DNA of 33,217 bases from an uncultured Bacilli bacterium (GCA_934148875.1 CAKPDJ010000011.1:1-33217), one strand, 5' to 3'. Shown: positions 18,025 through 26,181, counted from the stretch's first letter. The notes: generated by a model not told the origin, from the letters alone. Numbers and translations are program-made.

Positions 18025-18870
18025 ATGACTACAGAGTTAGAATTTATATTATTAGTATCTGATACTACGTTTAAATATTTATATAAGAATATAAAAACAA
18101 GGAAATGGATAGATGATATTATAAGAAAAAAATTTAGTTTAGATTTAAGTAATTATGAATTAGTGGATAGTGAATCCAATACAGGAAATAGTGTAAAGGA
18201 TTATAGAATGGATATAAAGTTAAGAAACGGTAAAGAAACAATTATTATTGAAATGAATAATGATTATTATGAATTTCTTCAAGCAAAAAATTATCAATAT
18301 TTATTTAGGGAAGCAGGAAGTATGTATGATGTTGGTGAAGATTATGGGGATAAGAAAACTAGACTAATATTATTTAATAATTTTAAAAATAAGAAATCAC
18401 CGGAAATAAAAACAGGAAATTTTATATTTGAAGATCCACTTAATCATATTACGATAGATGATATTGAAAGTTACGAAATTTACTTACCTAATTTTAAAAA
18501 AATATGCTATGATAGTGATGAAGTAGATGTTAGCTTATCGCTATTTTCAGCAACTAGTTTTGATGAAATGAGAGAGCTAACACAAAACCCTAAAGATATT
18601 GAGGTTATTAAGGAATTGGAGAGGTTAGCTATGGATGAAGAATTTAAAATTCATTATGATCAAGAAGCTGTAAGAAAGAAAACAGAAAATTCTATCAGAA
18701 AAGAATCTTATGAAAAAGGACTTGTCCAAGGAATTGAACAAGGAATAGAGAAAGGAATGGAACAGAAAAATATGGAAATAGTTAAAAATATGTTAAAGAA
18801 GAATATAGATATTAAAACTATTTCTGAATGTACTGGTTTACCTGTAGAAGATATTAACAATTTAAAATAA
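18025..18870 (+). CDS. Rpn family PD-(D/E)XK nuclease / putative transposase
   Basis: 281 residues, with AAAAGGAG about 6 bases before the ATG. The opening FILLVSDTTFKYLY and the core DYRMDIKLRNGKETIIIEMN match the Rpn (recombination-promoting nuclease) fold: Asp (of RMD) and Glu-x-Asn (EMN) are the likely metal-binding residues. The C-terminus has the typical EKG...QGIEQGIEKGMEQ run and a TISECTGLPVEDINNL tail. The family is often annotated as a transposase, but known members act as DNA endonucleases tied to recombination and phage defence. No terminal repeats or partners are seen here, so it is a lone gene. Confidence 0.8.
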   Translation: MTTELEFILLVSDTTFKYLYKNIKTRKWIDDIIRKKFSLDLSNYELVDSESNTGNSVKDYRMDIKLRNGKETIIIEMNNDYYEFLQAKNYQYLFREAGSMYDVGEDYGDKKTRLILFNNFKNKKSPEIKTGNFIFEDPLNHITIDDIESYEIYLPNFKKICYDSDEVDVSLSLFSATSFDEMRELTQNPKDIEVIKELERLAMDEEFKIHYDQEAVRKKTENSIRKESYEKGLVQGIEQGIEKGMEQKNMEIVKNMLKKNIDIKTISECTGLPVEDINNLK

Positions 18871-18876
18871 TTATTA

Positions 18877-18906
18877 AAAAGATGTCATATGGTTATGGCA
18901 TCTTTT
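18877..18906. terminator. Bidirectional terminator
   Basis: A 13-bp stem with one G-T pair (18877-18889 with 18894-18906) and a 4-base loop, flanked by A and T runs. It lies between the Rpn gene and the convergent small gene. Confidence 0.85.
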
Positions 18907-19105
18907 ACATCATATTGTAACTATTTGGTTTATAGTTAGAGCTGTAATCTTGATTTTTTTCTGCTGTTAAAATAGTTCGCTTAATTTTAGCCACTTCTCT
19001 TTCTAAATTATAAATGCGATTTTCTAAATCCCTAATTTCAGGATTCATATTGTATGGCATCATGGCATTGTTTTGAAAAGGATAGGGCCAATTATTATTA
19101 TTCAT
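18905..19105 (-). CDS. Small coiled-coil protein, possible spore coat component
   Basis: 66 residues, with a strong AAAGGAGAT ribosome-binding site 5 bases before the ATG. Ends are rich in Asn, Tyr, Met and Pro (MNNNNWPYPF and YKPNSYNMM); the middle is a charged coiled coil (EIRDLENRIYNLEREVAKIK). This composition is typical of small spore coat or outer-layer proteins. A CATATAATA box with AC 16 bases upstream, a sigma-K-like promoter, supports late mother-cell expression. Both arguments are weak on their own. The ORF itself is well supported by its start site and terminator. Confidence 0.7.
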   Translation of the reverse strand: MNNNNWPYPFQNNAMMPYNMNPEIRDLENRIYNLEREVAKIKRTILTAEKNQDYSSNYKPNSYNMM

Positions 19106-19127
19106 AAGACATCTCCTTTATTTATTT

Positions 19128-19154
19128 TATTATATGTTATATAATGGAGTTGGT
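19128..19154 (-). promoter_or_regulatory. Possible sigma-K promoter for small coat-like gene
   Basis: On the minus strand, AC (19154-19153), 16 bases and CATATAATA (19136-19128) match the sigma-K pattern AC-N16-CATANNNTA. In AT-rich DNA such matches also occur by chance, and a TATAAT is nested within it. Confidence 0.35.
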
Positions 19155-19160
19155 GATATT

Positions 19161-19793
19161 GTGAGACTTAGAAATGTAAAAAATAAACAAGAAATTATGG
19201 ATAAATCTTTGTATTTAATAACTAATCCAGAAGATTATATTGGTAAATGGAAGAGTGTTTTTAATAATAATAATCCTATTCATATTGAAATAGGAACAGG
19301 TAAGGGAAATTTTATTATTGGTAAAGCATTAAGTAATCCTAATATTAATTTTATTGGGATAGAAAAATATGACAGTGTTATAGCTAGAGCATTAGAAAAG
19401 ATACCAGAAGGTTTAACTAATTTGAAAATGATAAGAATGGATGCTTTGAACCTAGATAGAGTATTCCATAATGAAATTGTTACTATTTATTTAAACTTTT
19501 CTGATCCATGGCCTAAAAAGAGATGGTATAAACGTAGACTGACAAGTTCTTTATTCTTAAATAAATATGATTCAGTTTTTAGTGGTAATAAATGTATTAT
19601 TCAAAAAACTGATAATGTTTCTCTATTTGAATATTCCATATGTTCTCTTAGTAAATATGGTTATACTATAGAAGAAATTAGCTTTGATTTACATAATTCA
19701 GAAATAGAAGGCAATATTATGACAGAATACGAAGAAAAATTTTCTAAGAAAGGTAATAACATTTATTATTTAAAAGCTATCAAGTATAAGTAA
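19161..19793 (+). CDS. trmB: tRNA (guanine-N7)-methyltransferase
   Basis: 210 residues from GTG 19161, chosen because GGTGAT lies 3 bases upstream and TrmB proteins begin MRLRNVK. It methylates G46 in the tRNA variable loop using S-adenosylmethionine. The SAM site is IEIGTGKGNF (about residues 42-51) and the family signature LNFSDPWPKKRW follows, with the C-terminal TEYEEKF motif. It is transcribed away from the small coat-like gene and stands alone before the next promoter. Confidence 0.93.
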   Translation: MRLRNVKNKQEIMDKSLYLITNPEDYIGKWKSVFNNNNPIHIEIGTGKGNFIIGKALSNPNINFIGIEKYDSVIARALEKIPEGLTNLKMIRMDALNLDRVFHNEIVTIYLNFSDPWPKKRWYKRRLTSSLFLNKYDSVFSGNKCIIQKTDNVSLFEYSICSLSKYGYTIEEISFDLHNSEIEGNIMTEYEEKFSKKGNNIYYLKAIKYK

Positions 19794-19828
19794 AATATTG
19801 AAAAAATATTTTTCTTTCTAGATTTATT

Positions 19829-19837
19829 TGATATAAT
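19829..19837 (+). promoter_or_regulatory. Extended -10 promoter of lipoprotein operon
   Basis: TGATATAAT (TG 19829-19830, perfect TATAAT 19832-19837) lies 20 bases before the lipoprotein start. No strong -35 box is seen at the usual spacing. Confidence 0.6.
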
Positions 19838-19857
19838 ATTATTAGAGTAGGTGAATT

Positions 19858-20517
19858 ATGAAAAAACTGATGTTTTTAAGTTGCATGATTTTACTCTTAA
19901 GTGGATGTTCTATGGTTTATGTAGAAAAACAATCTTATCAAGAAATTGTTAGTTCAATTATTACTGGTAATACTAATTTGAAATCAGTTTCTTTAGAAGG
20001 TTATTCCTACTTTTTGCCGCAGAAGGTTAGCTTAAACAGATGTGATCAACGAAATTCAATATTGTATTATAATCATAAAAAAATGTATCTATATGTAGAT
20101 CTTATATCTTATTATCATAAAGTTGATAGTAATTACGAGTACAATAAGAATAGTTATTTTTCTATGCCTATAGATATAGCAGGGTACAAAGGTTATTTGG
20201 AAATTAATAAAGTATCTAATCGCTATTTTGTTGAGTTTATGTATCATTATAGTAAAATTGAAGCTTATGTAGATGAAGATGATTTGAAGGATACAGTTAC
20301 AGTTATGGCTTATATTTTAAATAGTATTCAAATTAATGATTCAGTACTAGAATCATTAGTTGGTAATAATTCTTTAAATTACTCTGAGGAACAATTCAAT
20401 ATTTTTCAACCAAATGGTGAACAGAGTGATCTTCTTGATTATTTAGAACAGTATGATGATGGACGTATTAATAGTAAAAATGAAGATATACTTGATTTAG
20501 ATAAAAATTTAGAATAA
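19858..20517 (+). CDS. Putative lipoprotein of unknown function
   Basis: 219 residues. The signal peptide MKKLMFLSCMILLLSGC ends in a lipobox (LSG-C) with the lipid-bearing Cys at residue 17. The mature part looks alpha/beta; a middle region (IAGYKGYLEINKVSNRYFVEFMYHYSKIEAYV) resembles a compact beta fold, and the tail is acidic and disordered. I do not recognise a family. It heads a four-gene operon with an acidic protein, a DUF948-like protein and a YtxH-like protein, so a cell-envelope role is likely. Confidence 0.78.
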   Translation: MKKLMFLSCMILLLSGCSMVYVEKQSYQEIVSSIITGNTNLKSVSLEGYSYFLPQKVSLNRCDQRNSILYYNHKKMYLYVDLISYYHKVDSNYEYNKNSYFSMPIDIAGYKGYLEINKVSNRYFVEFMYHYSKIEAYVDEDDLKDTVTVMAYILNSIQINDSVLESLVGNNSLNYSEEQFNIFQPNGEQSDLLDYLEQYDDGRINSKNEDILDLDKNLE

Positions 20518-20529
20518 GGATGGGTGCAT

Positions 20530-21408
20530 ATGAAACTTTTAGAAAAATTAAAAAATACTTTTTTTGAAGAAGAATATATTGAAGTGGATGAACCTGAAGA
20601 AAAAGAACAGGTAGTTGCTAAAAAGATAGAGCCAAAAGAAATAAAAAAGGAAATAGTAGTAGAAAAGAAGGAACCTGTTGTTGAAGAACAGCCTACTAAT
20701 TATACTGATGGTAATTTAGCTAAGAAAGACAGTAAGTTGCCATACTTTGAAGATGAAGATTTTATAGAAAATGATAATGTTACTACTGTAAAAGAAGAAC
20801 CTAAAAAGATATATGGTACTACACCTGATAAATTGTATAGTTCAATTAATTATAGTAATAATACTAGTACTAGTACTAAACCTTATAGTACTCCAGCAAA
20901 AGAGTCTTTTAAACCTACACCTATTATTTCACCTATTTATGGAATTTTGGATAAAAACTATCATAAGGATGAAGTAATTGATAGGAAGGACAAGCCTGCA
21001 AGTTATGTTTCTAGAAAAAATGCTGATTTAGATAGTGTAAGACGTAAAGCTTATGGTGAACTTGATCCAATAGAGGAAATGCAAGCTTCTAATAAACCAT
21101 CTTATGAAGAACATGAAGATATAGTATCTGAGGATAATTTATTATATGATATGACTACAGATAGTTCTGCTCCTAGTGTTGACAAAGTTACTATTGCTGA
21201 TGCAGAAGAATATTTTAATGACTTAGGTTTAGAATATAATATTGATTACAAAGATAGTCGTTATGAAAAAGCAACTGGTAGAAGAACTAGTGGTAATGTA
21301 AAAACTAGTGAAGATAAAGATGCAAATAATAATGATACAGATGATGCTAATCTAGATAGTAATTTGTTTGATTTGATTGATTCTATGTATGAGGATGGTG
21401 AAGAATAA
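20530..21408 (+). CDS. Acidic, largely disordered protein
   Basis: 292 residues from ATG 20530; GTG 20524 would add two residues, but AAGGA at 20516-20520 favours 20530. A short amphipathic start (MKLLEKLKNTFF) is followed by a Glu/Lys/Pro-rich stretch and long Asp/Asn/Ser-rich regions. A central short motif, PTPIISPIYGILDKNY (about residues 136-151), and a stretch near SVRRKAYGELDPIEEM look more ordered and could be protein-binding motifs. It overlaps the next gene by one base (TAATG), so translation is coupled. It is possibly a cytoplasmic adaptor at the membrane; this is only inferred from composition and operon. I do not recognise a family. Confidence 0.72.
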   Translation: MKLLEKLKNTFFEEEYIEVDEPEEKEQVVAKKIEPKEIKKEIVVEKKEPVVEEQPTNYTDGNLAKKDSKLPYFEDEDFIENDNVTTVKEEPKKIYGTTPDKLYSSINYSNNTSTSTKPYSTPAKESFKPTPIISPIYGILDKNYHKDEVIDRKDKPASYVSRKNADLDSVRRKAYGELDPIEEMQASNKPSYEEHEDIVSEDNLLYDMTTDSSAPSVDKVTIADAEEYFNDLGLEYNIDYKDSRYEKATGRRTSGNVKTSEDKDANNNDTDDANLDSNLFDLIDSMYEDGEE

Positions 21409-21698
21409 TGGAAGAGTTATTACATTATTTTCCGTTAGTTTTATATGTACTTGGTACTATATTGTTAATTATTTTAATTATTTTGGGAATTAAACTTATA
21501 GTTACTATTAATAAAACTAATATTATTTTGGAAGATGCATATAATAAGACTAAGTCTTTAAATGGACTTTTTCATGTTATAGATTCAATTACTGATACTT
21601 TATCAACTGTTAGTGATAGTTTAGTTACTGGTATTACTAATGTAGTTGGGAAAGTGTTTCGTAGAAAAAGAAAAAAGGAGAATGATGAAAATGAGTAA
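21408..21698 (+). CDS. DUF948-like small membrane protein
   Basis: 96 residues, starting within the stop codon of the acidic gene. One membrane segment near the start (LYVLGTILLIILIILGIKLIV) is followed by a helix with a DSITDTLSTVSDSLVTG pattern and a Lys/Arg tail. This matches the DUF948 type, usually found beside YtxH-like proteins in Bacillota. It overlaps the YtxH-like gene by 8 bases. The function of the family is not known; an envelope stress or general-stress role has been suggested in Bacillus. Confidence 0.72.
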   Translation: MEELLHYFPLVLYVLGTILLIILIILGIKLIVTINKTNIILEDAYNKTKSLNGLFHVIDSITDTLSTVSDSLVTGITNVVGKVFRRKRKKENDENE

Positions 21699-22146
21699 AA
21701 AAGAAAAATGTGAAATGGATTGCTGTAAAAAGAAAAAAGGTTATGGTAAATTTGTTTTTGGTGCTTTAATTGGCGCTGGACTTGGTGTTTTGTTTGCACC
21801 TAAGGCTGGTAGTGAAACTAGGAAAGAACTAAAAGAAAAAATGAAAAATCTAATTAATAAAGCTAAAGAGATTGATATGGAAGATGTAAAGGAAAAAATT
21901 TCTATAACTGTTGACCAAATAAGAGAAGAATTAAGTGATTTAGATCGTGAAAAAGTATTAAAAATAGCTAAAGAAAAAGGTAATGCTATTAAAGGTAAAT
22001 GTGAAGATTTAGTACAATATGTTAAAGATAAAGGTACACCTGTATTAGAAAAAGCAGCAAACGAAGTTCGTGAAAAAACTATTGATGCTGTTAAGGAAAT
22101 CTTAGAAAAACTAGAGGCTGCCGATAAAAAGGCTAAGAGTAAGTAA
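21691..22146 (+). CDS. YtxH-like general stress protein
   Basis: 151 residues from ATG 21691; ATG 21682 and 21685 are in frame upstream, and AAGGAG at 21675-21680 suits 21691 or 21685. A Cys/Lys-rich start (CEMDCCKKKKG) precedes the YtxH signature GKFVFGALIGAGLGVLFAPKAGSETRKEL, a Gly-rich membrane-associated segment. A long charged helix follows (EIDMEDVKEKISITVDQIREE). YtxH proteins are linked to general stress in Bacillus. It is the last gene of the operon, but the DNA just after its stop holds a gene remnant, so an original downstream gene may have decayed. Confidence 0.82.
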   Translation: MSKKEKCEMDCCKKKKGYGKFVFGALIGAGLGVLFAPKAGSETRKELKEKMKNLINKAKEIDMEDVKEKISITVDQIREELSDLDREKVLKIAKEKGNAIKGKCEDLVQYVKDKGTPVLEKAANEVREKTIDAVKEILEKLEAADKKAKSK

Positions 22147-22296
22147 TGATTAGAATTGCTAGTAATACATTTTAGATGGTAAAACATTAAAGGCATTGAC
22201 ACTAATTTTGAAAAAACAGCTATTGATGTAATAAATAAACCTTCTAATGATGCTAACTTTCAAAAAATATTAATAGATGAATGTAAAAAGTATGAA
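22147..22296 (+). pseudogene. Decayed gene remnant
   Basis: After the YtxH stop there is no complete gene. One frame reads IDTNFEKTAIDVINKPSNDANF...ILIDECKKYE from about 22195 to a stop in the terminator; another reads LDGKTLKA just before it, which suggests a frameshift. Composition looks coding. I cannot name the source protein, and the stretch could also be non-coding by chance. Confidence 0.35.
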
Positions 22297-22318
22297 TGAA
22301 ATTTATTTCATTCTTTTT
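22294..22318 (+). terminator. Terminator after YtxH operon
   Basis: An 8-bp stem GAATGAAA/TTTCATTC (22294-22301 with 22306-22313), a TTTA loop and five T. It ends both the operon and the gene remnant. Confidence 0.75.
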
Positions 22319-22342
22319 CTATGTCAAAGTTTTAAAAAGTAT

Positions 22343-22371
22343 TTGGAATAATTTTAATTTTGTGTTAATAT
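22343..22371 (+). promoter_or_regulatory. Promoter of tyrS T-box leader
   Basis: TTGGAA (22343-22348), a 17-base spacer and TAATAT (22366-22371) with a TG one base upstream. The transcript would start near 22378, at the 5' edge of the T-box. Confidence 0.6.
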
Positions 22372-22377
22372 ATTAGT

Positions 22378-22590
22378 GTAATTTAATGGTGATTAACTTT
22401 ATAGTAGTTATCAGATTTATCTATAGAGAATTCATGGTTGGTGGAAATGAATATATAATGATAATGAATTACAGGGTTATGAATTAAATCGGTTTAGTGC
22501 CGTTAAAACTATTGAGATAGAAATAGTTTCTATGAATTAAGGTGGTACCACGAATGAAATCGTCCTTATTTTATAGAAACTTTATTTTTT
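22378..22590 (+). ncRNA. T-box riboswitch, Tyr-specific
   Basis: The T-box sequence TAAGGTGGTACCACG is at 22538-22552. Upstream is a stem I region with an AGTA loop-E motif, a GTTGGTGGAAA distal motif and a likely specifier codon TAC (22470-22472) followed by A, fitting tyrosine. The terminator is a long hairpin: 22525-22542 pairs with 22564-22581 with a single T-T mismatch, then a TTTATTTTTT run to 22590. When uncharged tRNA-Tyr binds, the T-box should pair upstream in an antiterminator, which opens the terminator and allows tyrS transcription. Confidence 0.88.
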
Positions 22591-22602
22591 GAGGAGGTAA
22601 TT

Positions 22603-23835
22603 ATGAAATTATATGATGAATTGGTATGGAGAGGATTAATAAAGGATGTTGCAGGGAGTGATTTAGAACATAAATTAAATGATGAAAAGATAACTTTTTA
22701 TTGGGGAACAGATCCAACTGCTGATAGTTTACATTTGGGTCATTATTCGTCACTTGTTACTGCTAAAAGATTAGCTAAGGCTGGACATCATCCTATATTA
22801 TTAGTTGGTGGAGCTACTGGTCTTATTGGTGATCCAAGACCTACTAGTGAAAGAGAAATAATGGCTAAGGATACTTTAAGCAAAAATCTTAATGGTATTA
22901 GTAAGCAAGTTGATAAAATTTTTGATGGCAAAGCTATGGTTGTTAATAACTATGATTGGATGAAAGATTATAATTATTTAGAGTTTTTAAGAGATATTGG
23001 TAAGTATATTAATGTTAATTATATGCTTGATAAGGACATTATTCGTAGAAGATTAGAAACTGGTATTACTTATGCTGAATTTTCATATACTTTGATGCAA
23101 GGGTATGATTTTTTACATCTTTATGAAAAATATAATTGTGTTATGCAGGTAGAAGGTTCTGATCAATGGGGTAATATTACTACAGGAATTGATTTAATTA
23201 AAAAGAAACTCGGAAAAGATGCTTATGGTTTTACTATGCCTCTTATCTTAGATAAATTTGGTCGTAAGTTTGGTAAAAGTGAAGGTAATGCTTTATGGCT
23301 TGATATTAATAAAACTTCTTCTTATGAATTATATCAATATTTAATTAATACTGATGATGAAATGATTATACATTATTTAAAGGTATTTACTTTCCTAACT
23401 AAGGAAGAAATAGAGGAAATAGAAAAAAGACATTTAGAATGTCCAGAAAAAAGACTTGCTCAGCAGACGCTAGCACGTTGTATTATTACTGATTTACATG
23501 GTGAAGAAGAATATGAAAAGGCTCTTCATTTAAGTAATGTATTATTTAATGGTGATGTAGCTAGTTTAACTGGTAAGGAAATTATTGAAGTTTTTAACGG
23601 TGTTCCTACTTTTAATATTGATAATGAACAAAATATACTTGATTTTTTAGTAAATCATGGTATAGTAGCAAGTAAACGTGAAGGAAGAGAATTTATTTCT
23701 GGTGGCAGTATTACTTTGAATGGTAGTAAAGTAACTGATTTAGAAATGATTATTTCCAAGAATATTGCGATTGAAAATAAGTATATTATTATTAGACGTG
23801 GAAAGAAAAAATATTATTTAGGTATCTATTCTTAG
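22603..23835 (+). CDS. tyrS: Tyrosyl-tRNA synthetase
   Basis: 410 residues, with GAGGAGG about 5 bases before the ATG. Class I motifs are clear: DPTADSLHLGHY holds the HIGH signature and KFGKSEG the KMSKS signature, the form usual in bacterial TyrRS. The C-terminal S4-like RNA-binding domain (about residues 345-410) includes REGREFISGGSITLNGSKV. It joins tyrosine to tRNA-Tyr in the cytoplasm and is controlled by the T-box just upstream. Length is normal for the family. Confidence 0.96.
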   Translation: MKLYDELVWRGLIKDVAGSDLEHKLNDEKITFYWGTDPTADSLHLGHYSSLVTAKRLAKAGHHPILLVGGATGLIGDPRPTSEREIMAKDTLSKNLNGISKQVDKIFDGKAMVVNNYDWMKDYNYLEFLRDIGKYINVNYMLDKDIIRRRLETGITYAEFSYTLMQGYDFLHLYEKYNCVMQVEGSDQWGNITTGIDLIKKKLGKDAYGFTMPLILDKFGRKFGKSEGNALWLDINKTSSYELYQYLINTDDEMIIHYLKVFTFLTKEEIEEIEKRHLECPEKRLAQQTLARCIITDLHGEEEYEKALHLSNVLFNGDVASLTGKEIIEVFNGVPTFNIDNEQNILDFLVNHGIVASKREGREFISGGSITLNGSKVTDLEMIISKNIAIENKYIIIRRGKKKYYLGIYS

Positions 23836-23850
23836 AATGGAGGGGTGTGT

Positions 23851-25695
23851 ATGCCAGCTACTAATAGAAAGACTGGAAAGAAAAGTTCTGTATCAAAAAA
23901 GGTTAGTAATATTAAGGTAGGGAATAAAAATAAAGTAGATAGTCATAAAAAGACTAATGCTAAAGTTGTATCTGCAAAAAATAAAAATGATTTGAAACAG
24001 AATAAACAAAATATTGATGACAAAAAGATTAATAATACTAAAAAGAATGTATTAAATAATAGTGTTAGCAATAAAAAGTTAGTTGATAAACAAATTAAAG
24101 ATAAAAAAATTGATACTAAACCTTTTAAAAATATAAAAGAACCTGAAAATGATACTAATTTGGTATCAAAAAAGACTAAAAAGAAATCATTTTTTAAATT
24201 TATTCGATTTGCTAAGAAAGATAAAAAAGAAAACTTACTAAGTGATAATGCAAATGCAAAGAAAAATAAGAACTCTTCAATTAAACAGTCTAAAAATAAG
24301 AAAGTAGATAATAAGCACTCAATAAATAAAAATAGTAAAAATATTTCAAAAAATAATAAAAATTCAATTAAAAATAAAAAGAAAAAGGGCGTTAAAAGTC
24401 CACTTATTTCCAATAATTATAAAAAGTATTTAATTATTGTAGCTATTATTTGTGGTGTCGTTATTTTGTTAGAATTCAGTTATTTTTTATATCAAAAAAT
24501 TGTTTTTGATAATTCTAATACATATTATGATAGTTTAAATGCTCTTGTTGTTGATAATTCTGATATTATTGCTGTTGGTAGTAGCAATTTTAAATACAGT
24601 AAATATAATGACTATGCTAATGGTTTAGAAAAGGCAAAGTTAATTAAATATGACTATAGTGGCAAAGTTATATTTGAAAAAATGTATGATAAAGGCATTA
24701 ATACTACTTTTAGTTCAATATTAAATACTGATGATGGTTATATAGTAGTTGGTAGTGGCGAATTTAGTAAAGAGGAACAGGAAGCCGAGGGCAGAGAAGC
24801 ATTTATTATTAAATTTGATAAGGATGGTAATATTGTTTGGGAAAAATATTATCAAGTAGTAACAAATACTAGGTTTAATAAAGTTATTGCTACTAATGAT
24901 GGTTATGTAGCAATAGGTCAAAGTATTTATGCTAATATGGAAATGGGTAATCATACTACTGGCGGTGGAATTATCGTTAAATATGATTTAGATGGTAATG
25001 AGATTTGGTGCAATAATCATGGTGGTATGAAATCTGGTAATTTTAATGATATTGTTGAAGTTAATGGTGACTTCTATGTAGTTGGTAAAGATGCGACAGA
25101 TAGTGCTAATTTAGTCAAATTTAACGCAAATGGTGAATATCAATGGCATAAGAATTATAGTTATACAGATAGCATAGGTTTTTCTGGAATAGCATATTTA
25201 GATAATTATTTGTATGTAGTTGGTTCAAAGAAAGTATTACCGGATGGAACTGGTGATGATGATGATCGTAATACGACTAATACTGATGGATTATTTATTA
25301 AATATGATTTAGATGGCAAAATAGTATTTGAAAAAACTTTTGGTGGTAGTAATTATGAAAGATATAATTCTATTATTGCACATCGTGATAGTTTATATGT
25401 TGTTGGTCATACTACTTCAAAAGATATCGGTTTTAAGATAACTACTGATGGAAACTTAATGACTGGTTTAGTGGTACGTTATGATACAAATGGTAACATT
25501 AACAAAAAAGAAATTTTTGGTGGTAGTAACAATGATAATTTAACTGATGTTGTTACAGATGGTGGAAGTCTTTATATTTCTGGTTATAGTAATAGTAAAG
25601 ATGGTAATATTGCTACTTCTAAAAATAACGGCAAAGATTATTTTGGTAAAGTTATTCAAATTGATTATAGATTTAGAACAAAAATGGTTAAATAA
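23851..25695 (+). CDS. Single-pass membrane protein with Lys-rich cytoplasmic tail and propeller-like outer domain
   Basis: 614 residues from ATG 23851; GTG 23845 is inside the GGAGGGG ribosome-binding site. Residues 1-190 are extremely rich in Lys, Asn and Ser with little hydrophobic content, so they are probably disordered and highly basic. One membrane segment at about 193-214 (YLIIVAIICGVVILLEFSYF) follows. The remaining 400 residues hold repeats of the form GYIVVGSG...IIKFDKDGNIVWEK, DGYVAIGQS...KYDLDGNEIW and YVVGSKK...KYDLDGKIVFEK, typical of beta-propeller blades outside the cell. The basic tail could bind nucleic acid or acidic membrane lipid. I do not recognise a named family. It lies 15 bases after tyrS and ends in a strong terminator. 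Confidence 0.8.
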   Translation: MPATNRKTGKKSSVSKKVSNIKVGNKNKVDSHKKTNAKVVSAKNKNDLKQNKQNIDDKKINNTKKNVLNNSVSNKKLVDKQIKDKKIDTKPFKNIKEPENDTNLVSKKTKKKSFFKFIRFAKKDKKENLLSDNANAKKNKNSSIKQSKNKKVDNKHSINKNSKNISKNNKNSIKNKKKKGVKSPLISNNYKKYLIIVAIICGVVILLEFSYFLYQKIVFDNSNTYYDSLNALVVDNSDIIAVGSSNFKYSKYNDYANGLEKAKLIKYDYSGKVIFEKMYDKGINTTFSSILNTDDGYIVVGSGEFSKEEQEAEGREAFIIKFDKDGNIVWEKYYQVVTNTRFNKVIATNDGYVAIGQSIYANMEMGNHTTGGGIIVKYDLDGNEIWCNNHGGMKSGNFNDIVEVNGDFYVVGKDATDSANLVKFNANGEYQWHKNYSYTDSIGFSGIAYLDNYLYVVGSKKVLPDGTGDDDDRNTTNTDGLFIKYDLDGKIVFEKTFGGSNYERYNSIIAHRDSLYVVGHTTSKDIGFKITTDGNLMTGLVVRYDTNGNINKKEIFGGSNNDNLTDVVTDGGSLYISGYSNSKDGNIATSKNNGKDYFGKVIQIDYRFRTKMVK

Positions 25696-25738
25696 AAAAT
25701 ATGATGTATCCAATATGGATTTTCATCATATTTTTTTT
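25694..25738. terminator. Bidirectional terminator
   Basis: A 13-bp perfect stem (25694-25706 with 25724-25736), extended inside by ATCC/GGAT, with a T run after it. It overlaps the stop of the propeller-like gene and precedes the minus-strand stop at 25737-25739. Confidence 0.9.
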
Positions 25739-26138
25739 ATGAAAATGGATTTTCAATTTCTGCAGTTTGAAAGTTTGTGTTACTGAAATCAGTTATTACT
25801 ACATATAGACCTATTAAAGCTGGTACTAGGGATATAATTGAAGCTATTATCTGTAAATTTAAAGCATTGGTATCTTGATTAGTATTCTCTGCTAATTTTT
25901 TAGAACGATAGTTAAGATATAAAAATAATAACAGTAGTAATAATATAAATATTTTATTTAACAGAATTAGAACCTGTGATTCTTCTGGTGTTAGGAATCC
26001 ATCTTTATTTAATGCTACTTTTCTTTGGTTTATGATAATGGTTATAGTTACTACGAAAGTTAAGATGTATAAAATACTAGCTATTAGTTGTCCATCAATT
26101 ATAAATAACTGTTCTTTTTGTAGTTCCTGTTCGTTCAA
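25737..26138 (-). CDS. Small membrane protein, three predicted spans
   Basis: 133 residues from a TTG at 26138-26136; no ATG is near, and GGATGTGAT lies just upstream of the TTG. Three hydrophobic segments are seen: ASILYILTFVVTITIII, ILLLLLLFLYL and LQIIASIISLVPALIGLYVV. Between them is a charged loop with DGFLTPEESQVL. I do not recognise a family. The terminator of rpsD stands between this gene and rpsD, so it probably uses read-through or its own weak promoter. Confidence 0.65.
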   Translation of the reverse strand: MNEQELQKEQLFIIDGQLIASILYILTFVVTITIIINQRKVALNKDGFLTPEESQVLILLNKIFILLLLLLFLYLNYRSKKLAENTNQDTNALNLQIIASIISLVPALIGLYVVITDFSNTNFQTAEIENPFS

Positions 26139-26181
26139 TTTATCACATCCAGTATTCTTTAAATTATATGTGATAAATAAA

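Noticed and set aside
21741..22202. Minus-strand ORF of 153 codons opposite the YtxH-like gene
   Set aside because: It lies antisense to a well-supported gene, is Ser/Phe/Leu-rich as antisense of Lys/Glu codons, and has no start signal.
23943..24413. Minus-strand ORF of 156 codons opposite the Lys-rich tail
   Set aside because: Phe/Leu-rich translation is the expected antisense of Lys/Asn-rich sequence.
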